Assembly (NCBI GenBank): GCA_947456995.1
Contig: CANGVB010000307.1
Coordinates: 1 to 5,434 of the forward strand
Length of the DNA stretch: 5,434 nt
DNA from: Bryobacteraceae bacterium
Lineage (GTDB): Bacteria > Acidobacteriota > Terriglobia > Bryobacterales > Bryobacteraceae
Direction: 5' to 3'
Part shown: one piece after another, positions 1 to 5,434 of the stretch
Layout: each line of letters starts with the position of its first letter
How positions within the stretch are numbered: position 1 is the stretch's first letter
The notes under the pieces: model-generated
Told to the model about the DNA's origin: nothing
Database searches by the model: none
The model's input: the letters and a program-made list of their open reading frames with translations, nothing else
Made by a program: the position numbers and the translations under genes

Positions 1-628
1 ATTGGTGGCTGAAATTACCCAGCCTCACCTCAGACCGGTTTAATTGAAAGGGCATCACAACGCTCGGGTCTTCGTTCATAAACCGGAACCCGGCTGGCAA
101 AACCCCGATCACTTCATGCGCCCGTGAGTTCAGCAGGATGCGCTTGCCAAGAACCTCGGTCGAACCACCAAACTTACGCTGCCAGTAGCCATAAGAAAGC
201 ATCACGGTCTCTGGCGCTTTCGGCGCATCGTCTTGCGCTGTGAAACGGCGTCCCAGAATCGGCTGGACGCCAAGTACCGGCAGCAGGCTTTCGGTCACCA
301 CAAGCGACGGGATACGCTCTGGCTCAGCCCCACCTGTCACGTTAACAGCCTCGTCCCGCCAAAGCGCAACGCCTGTAAATACCCTGTTCTCTTCGCTATA
401 CAGAAAGTGTGTTGCCGGCGACGCATTCAAATCTGTGATTCCAACTCCCGGTGCAGATTGCCACACTCCAACAAGCTGATCCGAAGCCTCAAACGGCAGT
501 GGTTTCAACAAAACAGCGTTGATTACCGAGAAGACTGCCGTGTTCGCGCCAATCCCCAGGGCCAAGGTCAGGATCGTGATCATTGTGAACAAGGGTGATC
601 GATTGAGGCGCCGAAGGATTTGTCGCAT
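1..628 (-). CDS. MacB/FtsX-like ABC transporter permease (ADOP-type), N-terminal part, cut by the left window edge
   Basis: Reading the minus strand from the ATG at 628-626 gives an uninterrupted frame to base 1, about 209 residues. It opens MRQILRRLNRSPLFT, then one hydrophobic segment (about residues 13-36, containing TLALGIGANTAVFSV), then AVLLKPLPF. This is the usual N-terminus of the MacB-like orphan permeases abundant in Acidobacteriota. From about residue 46 the chain matches the periplasmic MacB core domain: LVGVWQSAPG, a V-T-G-x-A-E-P-E-R segment, LLPVLGVQPILGRRFT, VMLSYGYWQRKFGG, and HEVIGVLPAGFRF. Full-length members have about 800 residues with two FtsX domains, so roughly three quarters lie outside the window. 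No ATPase gene is visible. Substrate is unknown; family members are inferred to act in export or envelope processes. The frame stays open upstream to an ATG at 706-704, so a longer start is possible; 628 is preferred because the product then begins like known relatives and leaves room for promoters. Confidence 0.9.
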   Translation of the reverse strand, partial: MRQILRRLNRSPLFTMITILTLALGIGANTAVFSVINAVLLKPLPFEASDQLVGVWQSAPGVGITDLNASPATHFLYSEENRVFTGVALWRDEAVNVTGGAEPERIPSLVVTESLLPVLGVQPILGRRFTAQDDAPKAPETVMLSYGYWQRKFGGSTEVLGKRILLNSRAHEVIGVLPAGFRFMNEDPSVVMPFQLNRSEVRLGNFSHQ

Positions 629-685
629 GCTCTCAATACGAATGAATTCGACAAAAGTTTCCACATGTCTTCGCTCTGTAACCAA

Positions 686-714
686 AAAGTATTGCGATTG
701 AAACATATTGTCCC
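686..714 (-). promoter_or_regulatory. weak candidate promoter for the permease gene
   Basis: On the minus strand, GGGACA (714-709) is followed after 17 bases by TACTTT (691-686). These match the sigma-70 consensus at four and three of six positions. Transcription would start near 679 and leave an untranslated leader of about 50 bases before the ATG at 628. This site would fall inside the gene if the longer start at 706 were used. The match is poor and could be chance. Confidence 0.15.
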
Positions 715-720
715 TACACT
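692..720 (+). promoter_or_regulatory. candidate promoter for the TonB-dependent receptor gene
   Basis: TTGCGA (692-697) and TACACT (715-720) are separated by exactly 17 bases, and each matches the sigma-70 consensus at four of six positions. The predicted transcription start, about 726-728, lies only a few bases before the GTG at 730, so the mRNA would be almost leaderless. That fits the lack of a clear Shine-Dalgarno sequence before this GTG. It overlaps the weak candidate for the divergent permease gene, so the two could interfere. This rests on pattern matching only. Confidence 0.25.
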
Positions 721-729
721 AGAAAAACT

Positions 730-3700
730 GTGAAAAAGCTTAACTTTGCATTACTGGGTCTGCTTTGCCTCGGGGAGGCAATGGCGCAATCGACGCTTGG
801 CGTCGTTCTGGGGAACGTGACCGACCCTTCAGGCGCAGCCATTGGGGGCGCTAAAGTCAAAATCGTGAATCTGGGCGAGAATGTTGCCCGCGAAACCGTC
901 GGCGCCGACAATGGTGCCTATGAATTCCAGAACGTGAAGGCTGGCAACTACTCAGTTTCGATCTCCAAACCTGGTTTTCGGGCTTTTTCACTCAAAGAAG
1001 TAATTCTCGAATCCCGGCAGACTCTCCGCGTAGATGCCCGCCTTGAAATCGGCGAAGTTACCCAGGTGGTTGAAGTCAGCGCCGCTGCTGGCTTGATCGC
1101 AACCGACTCACCAGCAGTCAGTTCCAGCCTTACTCCTGAGAAAGTCTCTTCGCTGCCCGCCAATTTCCGCGCCAGCACCAACACAACACCGTACTTTCTC
1201 CTCCAGACTCTTCCAGGCGTACAGTCAGACAACGGTGGCGGGTTTGCTATTCAGGGCGGCGTTCCGGCGCAGTCAGAATCCAGTTCCGATGGCATTTCAA
1301 TCACGGCCGTTACCGGCAACAGCCCCAATCGCAACCTCTTCCCATCAATCGAATCGATTAGCGAAATCCGGGTGCAGGGCGTAGGCAACTCCGCTGAATT
1401 TGGCCAGCCCGGCGACGTCACCATCATTTCCAAGAGCGGCACAAACAATTACCACGGTGCCCTCTTCTGGTACCACCAGAACAAGGCCCTCGATGCGCGA
1501 ACTTTTGGCATTCCCACCTTGGCAGCCAAGGTAAGCAACAACTTCGGTGGCACCATCGGCGGCCCGGTCCGGATCCCCAAGCTCTACAACGGCACCAACA
1601 AAACCTTCTTCCAGTTCGCCTGGGAAAGCCTTCGTTTCCCCCGGCAATCCACTGTCGCAAACACCATTCCCAGCGATCGGCTCCGCGCCGGCGACTTCAC
1701 CGCAGAAGGCGTCACCGTACGTGACCCAGTAACCGGACAGCCCTTTCCCGGCAACGTCATCCCAACCAGCCGCATCAATGCCGTGGCCAGAGCAGTTATC
1801 CCTTTCTATCCCAAAATCAACATCGGCGACGGCTCACGCCGCTCGGTGAACAACTTTATCGAAAATCGCGTAGCCAACATCGAATCCAACCAGTACGACC
1901 TTCGCATCGACCAGACCTTCGGCACGAAGCACAGTGTCTTTGGCCGCTATACCTGGAAGCAGAATCCTACCATCAGCCCCAATAACCTCTCGCTGCCCTC
2001 TGACACCAACAAGGCAGACCTTCAGCAGCTTGTTGCCAGCCACACCTGGACCATCAAGCCAAACTTGCTGAACGAATTGCGTGGTGGCTATAGCTATTCC
2101 GAAAGCCGCACAGACTTCCCCTTCGATGGCCGGGCCTTTACCAATGGCCTCAACTTGAAGGATATCCAGAGAGACATCTTCTTCAACGGCTTGCCCAATT
2201 TCAGCATTGACCAATACCAGGGCTTCAACAAAGGCCGCCCCGGATTTGGCATCTCGAAGAACATCCAGTTCATTGACAACCTCACCTGGATCAAAGGCAA
2301 ACATACCTTCAAGTTTGGCGGCGATATCCGCAAGTTGCAGGCTGAAAGCGCCCTCGGCTTCACCACAGGTAACAACTACGGCGACTTCTCCTTCACTGGC
2401 GCATTTACCGGCAATTCCTGGGGAGACTTTCTCCTCGGCACGCCCGCCTCCAGCCAGATTGCAGTCTTGTCAACCGACAATGACGGCCGCGCCACACACT
2501 ATAAGTTCTACGCTCAGGACAGCTGGCGCATTACGCCCAAGCTCACCATCGAAGCGGGCCTGCGTTGGGAATTCCACCCTGGCTATTCTGACGCCGGCTT
2601 CAACATCGCCAACTTCGATCGCACGGTCCCGCGCACCGGTCGCGTCGTCATCATGACTGACCCCAAGGCCCGCACGCTGGTCGCTCCCGGTGCCATCACA
2701 TCCTTCAATGGCTGCCCCGGCAACCCGATCAACGGCGTCGCCTGCACTCCCATCGTCACTGCTGCGGAGGCTAACCTCCCCGAAGGCCTTCGTCAAAACT
2801 ACTACACACAGTTCCTGCCGCGCCTTGGTATGGCTTACCGTCTCGACAACAAGACTACGGTACGCGCCAGCGCCGGCCTCTACAACATGATCACCCTCGG
2901 AAGTGTCTTCTTCTCGCTCACCGGCACAGTGCAGAGCGACGTTCGCTTCTTCAACAACGTCGGCAGCGATGGTAGACCGGTCTTCACTTTGCCTGACACC
3001 CGCACTCCCGGCAGCGGTATTCGCGCTGGTGCAGTAGGCAGCTTTGAATTCCGTACAGCCAACCAGATCGACTTCCGCCCCCCGCAAATGGTCCAGTGGT
3101 CACTCTCGGTCGACCGTCAGCTCAACAACAACACCGGCCTGCGCCTTAGCTACATTGGCAACAAGAGCTCGCATATGCCCTGGGCACCTGACCTCAACCA
3201 GATGCCTTCCGACACCCGCTTCTTCTCGCAGCGCCCCAACACCGATCGCCCCTTCCCCAACTGGGGGCTGATCTTCAGCCGTGACGCAGGCGCCAACTCC
3301 ATCTACAACTCGCTACAGGCAGAAATCAATCGCCGCTTCGCTAAGGGCTTGTCCTTTACCAGCGCCTACACCTGGGCTAAATCGCTCGCCGACAACGCCG
3401 GCCCTAACCCTAGTGGTTTTGCAGGTGAAACTGGTGGCGGCCGCGTTACCAACTCCTACAATCGTGCGGGCGACCGTGGCGACGTTTACGCATTCCGCCG
3501 CCATCGCGGCTTGCTCAACCTCGTCTACGAACTTCCCTTCGGCAAGGGCCGTAGCTTCATGAGTAACTCCAACCGTTTCATCGACACTGTCCTCGGTGGA
3601 TGGCAGATCTCCTCGATCGTCACGCTGCAGAGCGGTCCCTTCCTGACGCCTACCGTGAGCGTTGGCGACCCCTCCGGCACCTTGGCCGCAAGCCGTGGCG

Positions 3701-4131
3701 CACAGCGCCCAGACCGCGTCGGCGCAGCCTTTGGCAGCGTCTCCAACCCCACCGCCAACCAATGGCTCAACCGGGCAGACTTCTTCTGCCCCGGTCGTGC
3801 CCCTGGTGCAGCCAACCAATATGATTGCGTCGTTGGTGTTGTTCCTGGTCGCGATGTCGCCCCGATTGGCCGTTTCGGCAATTCAGGTGTCGGCATTGTC
3901 GTCGGCCCCGGAACCTTCGGCTGGAACATGGGCATGATGAAGCAGGTCCGCCTGACCGAGAAGGTTTCCTTCCGTATCGAGGGCAGCTTTACCAACGTTC
4001 CTAACTGGACCAACCTCGGAGACCCCGTTCTCAACGTGAACGATAACGCCTTTGGTGTCATCCGTGGAGCACGTGGCGTCGACTTCGGTGCTGGCCGTAG
4101 CGGCCAGGTTGGCGCTAGACTTCAGTTCTAG
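730..4131 (+). CDS. Oar-like TonB-dependent outer-membrane receptor with N-terminal carboxypeptidase-regulatory domain
   Basis: This 1133-residue protein is predicted to be a TonB-energised outer-membrane channel. A Sec signal peptide (MKKLNFALLGLLCLGEAMA, cleavage near A19/Q20) precedes a carboxypeptidase-regulatory-like Ig fold at about 22-108, with GNVTDPSGAAIGGAKV, a DNGAYEFQNVKAGNYSV strand pair and KPGFRAF. A short VTQVVEVSA segment (111-119) could serve as the TonB box; this is inferred. The plug spans about 120-238 (LLQTLPGVQ, FAIQGG, SISEIRVQG, EFGQPGDVTIISKSGTN). The rest is an Oar-type beta barrel, with typical SVDRQLNNNTGLRLSYIGN, AYTWAKSLADN (about 880) and LVYELPFGKGRSF (about 931) strands, ending in the terminal Phe expected of barrel proteins. 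Length is normal for the family. The start is GTG: the frame has no other usual start back to the stop at 679, and the next ATG at 781 would remove the signal peptide. Substrate is unknown. No SusD-type partner is visible; the downstream glycoside-active gene hints at a carbohydrate ligand. Confidence 0.93.
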   Translation: MKKLNFALLGLLCLGEAMAQSTLGVVLGNVTDPSGAAIGGAKVKIVNLGENVARETVGADNGAYEFQNVKAGNYSVSISKPGFRAFSLKEVILESRQTLRVDARLEIGEVTQVVEVSAAAGLIATDSPAVSSSLTPEKVSSLPANFRASTNTTPYFLLQTLPGVQSDNGGGFAIQGGVPAQSESSSDGISITAVTGNSPNRNLFPSIESISEIRVQGVGNSAEFGQPGDVTIISKSGTNNYHGALFWYHQNKALDARTFGIPTLAAKVSNNFGGTIGGPVRIPKLYNGTNKTFFQFAWESLRFPRQSTVANTIPSDRLRAGDFTAEGVTVRDPVTGQPFPGNVIPTSRINAVARAVIPFYPKINIGDGSRRSVNNFIENRVANIESNQYDLRIDQTFGTKHSVFGRYTWKQNPTISPNNLSLPSDTNKADLQQLVASHTWTIKPNLLNELRGGYSYSESRTDFPFDGRAFTNGLNLKDIQRDIFFNGLPNFSIDQYQGFNKGRPGFGISKNIQFIDNLTWIKGKHTFKFGGDIRKLQAESALGFTTGNNYGDFSFTGAFTGNSWGDFLLGTPASSQIAVLSTDNDGRATHYKFYAQDSWRITPKLTIEAGLRWEFHPGYSDAGFNIANFDRTVPRTGRVVIMTDPKARTLVAPGAITSFNGCPGNPINGVACTPIVTAAEANLPEGLRQNYYTQFLPRLGMAYRLDNKTTVRASAGLYNMITLGSVFFSLTGTVQSDVRFFNNVGSDGRPVFTLPDTRTPGSGIRAGAVGSFEFRTANQIDFRPPQMVQWSLSVDRQLNNNTGLRLSYIGNKSSHMPWAPDLNQMPSDTRFFSQRPNTDRPFPNWGLIFSRDAGANSIYNSLQAEINRRFAKGLSFTSAYTWAKSLADNAGPNPSGFAGETGGGRVTNSYNRAGDRGDVYAFRRHRGLLNLVYELPFGKGRSFMSNSNRFIDTVLGGWQISSIVTLQSGPFLTPTVSVGDPSGTLAASRGAQRPDRVGAAFGSVSNPTANQWLNRADFFCPGRAPGAANQYDCVVGVVPGRDVAPIGRFGNSGVGIVVGPGTFGWNMGMMKQVRLTEKVSFRIEGSFTNVPNWTNLGDPVLNVNDNAFGVIRGARGVDFGAGRSGQVGARLQF

Positions 4132-4135
4132 GCTA

Positions 4136-5065
4136 ATGTTCAAACTCATCGCAATCGCTTCCCTCTCCTTCATCGCAGCGGCCCAGGATTCTAAACCCTT
4201 CCTCGGCCGCTGGAATGTAGTCGTCACCCCGGCCACTGGCAACCCCTGGCCGCAGTGGCTCGAATTGATCGAGAAGGACGGCAAACTCGAAGGCCGCGTC
4301 CAGCCCCGTGGCGGCGGCTGGCGTCCTCTCACCAGCGCAGGCATGAATTCCGGCAAGATGGTCGTCGCTGTCGGCAAGATCCGCTGGGAACTCACCTCGC
4401 CTGCAGCAGACAAGATTGCAGGCGTCGAAATCAATGACACAACAACAGGCCCAAGCCTGGCAGGGGTTCGCGCTCCCAAGCTCGACCGTAAGATGCCAAA
4501 GAAATGGGCCAAACCAGTAGCCCTCTTCAACGGCAAAGACCTCACTGGCTGGGAACCCATCGGCAACGTCAAGAACAGCAAATGGGTAGCCCGTGACGGC
4601 GAACTCATCAACGACAACCCCGAAGTGCCAGGCGTGAAAAACCCGGGCGCTGCCAACATCAAAACCACTGCCAAGTTTCAGGACTTCAAGCTCCACATCG
4701 AAGTCAACTGCCCCACTACAGGCAACAGCGGCATCTACTTGCGCGGCCGCTATGAAATCCAGGTTGGCACCGAAGGTGGCAAGTTGCCCGATCACGAGAT
4801 GGGCGCAGTCTATAGCCACTATCCGCCACCGGCAAATGCTGAACTCGGCCTCGGCAAGTGGACCTCATTCGACATCACTCTCGTAGGCCGCCGCGTTACC
4901 GTTCTGCGCGACGGCAAGATGTATCACGACAACGTCGAGATCCCCGCCCCAACTGGCGGCGCACTCGACGGCAACGAATCCGAGCCCGGCCCCTTCTTCC
5001 TGCAAGGCGACCACCACGGCATCATCCGCTACCGCAACATCACGGTTTCAGAAGCAAAAAAGTAG
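4136..5065 (+). CDS. secreted two-domain protein with C-terminal DUF1080 (3-keto-disaccharide hydrolase-like) domain
   Basis: This 309-residue protein starts at an ATG four bases after the receptor stop. From there it has a clean signal peptide (MFKLIAIASLSFIAAA, cleavage near 16/17), so it should act in the periplasm or outside. The frame extends back to an ATG at 4052, but that start would bury the signal peptide and overlap the receptor. Residues about 18-113 form a small beta-rich domain (FLGRWNVVV, WLELIEKDGKLEGRV, SGKMVVAV, RWELT). It is often seen before DUF1080 in related proteins and has no function I can name. Residues about 125-306 are DUF1080 (PF06439, concanavalin-like fold): PVALFNGKDLTGW, FKLHIEV, GNSGIYLRGRYEIQV (196-210), HEMGAVY (220-226), WTSFDITLVGRRVTV, TGGALDGNE and GPFFLQGDHHG ending RYRNITV. 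Characterised members hydrolyse 3-keto-glycosides; this role is inferred here. No oxidoreductase that would form a 3-keto sugar is visible. Confidence 0.9.
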   Translation: MFKLIAIASLSFIAAAQDSKPFLGRWNVVVTPATGNPWPQWLELIEKDGKLEGRVQPRGGGWRPLTSAGMNSGKMVVAVGKIRWELTSPAADKIAGVEINDTTTGPSLAGVRAPKLDRKMPKKWAKPVALFNGKDLTGWEPIGNVKNSKWVARDGELINDNPEVPGVKNPGAANIKTTAKFQDFKLHIEVNCPTTGNSGIYLRGRYEIQVGTEGGKLPDHEMGAVYSHYPPPANAELGLGKWTSFDITLVGRRVTVLRDGKMYHDNVEIPAPTGGALDGNESEPGPFFLQGDHHGIIRYRNITVSEAKK

Positions 5066-5067
5066 TG

Positions 5068-5434
5068 TTATTCCGGCTTATGGCGAGGTAGTTCGAGAGC
5101 CCGTTTGCGCTCAGCAGCAGGCAGGCTCTTGTTGAAGGCTGCACCGTACCCCGTGGTCTGGTGATAAACATAATCCTTCCAGGGGTCGCGGCCTTCGATC
5201 CGCGGATCGCCAGTCTGCCTCAGATAGCTCTCAAGCCTGCCCCATAGCTGCTTCTTTGCACTCTTGTGCGCAGGATCAGTGGCTACATTCTTCATCTGCC
5301 AGGGGTCTGTCTTCAGATCGTAGAGTTCCTCCGCAGGGCGGCGGTTGTAGCAAAGATCGTACTCACGCGAAGCGACATTCTCGCTGATAAACGCAGGCGT
5401 CGGGCCCGCATCAACATCACCATGGGGTGTGCGA
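5068..5434 (-). CDS. sulfatase (S1, alkaline-phosphatase-like fold), C-terminal part, cut by the right window edge
   Basis: On the minus strand the frame is open from the right edge to a TAA at 5070-5068, giving the last 121 residues. The motif RPAEELYDLKTDPWQMKNVA is the standard C-terminal signature of formylglycine-dependent sulfatases. It is followed by an amphipathic stretch (LWGRLESYLRQTGDPRI) and a tail with GRDPWKDYVYHQ and charged residues to the end. The tail resembles N-sulfoglucosamine sulfohydrolase-like and other glycan sulfatases, but subfamily and substrate cannot be fixed from this part. The catalytic C/S-x-P-x-R motif, metal ligands and signal peptide all lie outside the window. 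An internal ATG at 5295 is not the start, because sulfatase homology continues upstream of it. The gene is convergent with the DUF1080 gene; only two bases separate the stop codons. Confidence 0.88.
   Translation of the reverse strand, partial: RTPHGDVDAGPTPAFISENVASREYDLCYNRRPAEELYDLKTDPWQMKNVATDPAHKSAKKQLWGRLESYLRQTGDPRIEGRDPWKDYVYHQTTGYGAAFNKSLPAAERKRALELPRHKPE

Noticed and set aside
233..598. A 121-codon plus-strand frame over the permease region
   Set aside because: The minus-strand frame here gives a clear MacB-type permease; the plus-strand translation is Arg/Gln/Ser-rich with no family resemblance.
760..771. Lipobox-like stretch with Cys13 in the receptor signal peptide
   Set aside because: The residue before the Cys is Leu rather than Gly, Ala or Ser, and a better Sec cleavage site (AMA/Q) follows.
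2470..3087. A 205-codon open frame on the minus strand inside the receptor gene
   Set aside because: It is antisense to conserved barrel sequence, has a low-complexity Ala/Gly/Val/Asp composition typical of shadow frames, and shows no domain.
4052..4135. Upstream ATG at 4052 as the start of the DUF1080 gene
   Set aside because: It would overlap the receptor by 80 bases and add 28 residues before a complete signal peptide that starts at the ATG at 4136.
3883..4674. A 263-codon open frame on the minus strand spanning the receptor/DUF1080 junction
   Set aside because: It lies antisense to two well-supported genes, has no recognisable domain, and follows from strong third-position C bias in the real frames.
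5040..5100. The A-run at 5056-5061 as part of a Rho-independent terminator for the sulfatase
   Set aside because: On the minus strand it reads as a T-run, but I could find no stable stem directly before it.

Overview
The window most likely comes from an Acidobacteriota genome, probably a soil Solibacter/Bryobacter-type lineage. This is inferred from gene content, not from a marker gene. Three things suggest it: a MacB/FtsX-like orphan permease of the type greatly expanded in Acidobacteriota, a very long Oar-like TonB-dependent receptor with an N-terminal carboxypeptidase-regulatory domain, and a two-domain DUF1080 protein beside a sulfatase. The DNA is moderately GC-rich by eye, and coding is dense. 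There is no RNA gene, insertion sequence, CRISPR array or sizeable repeat, and no gene-free stretch longer than about 100 bases.

Layout: (1) Bases 1-628, minus strand, hold the N-terminal part of a MacB-type permease that runs off the left edge. (2) A short divergent intergenic region (629-729) holds only weak promoter candidates. (3) Bases 730-4131, plus strand, encode a complete 1133-residue Oar-like TonB-dependent outer-membrane receptor starting at GTG. (4) Four bases later, 4136-5065 on the plus strand encode a secreted 309-residue protein with a C-terminal DUF1080 (3-keto-disaccharide hydrolase-like) domain. (5) Two bases beyond its stop, on the opposite strand, is the stop codon of a sulfatase whose C-terminal 121 residues occupy 5068-5434.

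The receptor and the DUF1080 protein are almost certainly one transcription unit. A reasonable but unproven reading is that the receptor imports a glycan-derived ligand and the secreted DUF1080 enzyme processes a related glycoside, with the convergent sulfatase removing sulfate esters from the same kind of substrate. The permease is transcribed away from this pair and need not belong with it. Nothing here shows a clearly new system. The best lead is the tight receptor/DUF1080 coupling next to a sulfatase with no SusD partner visible.
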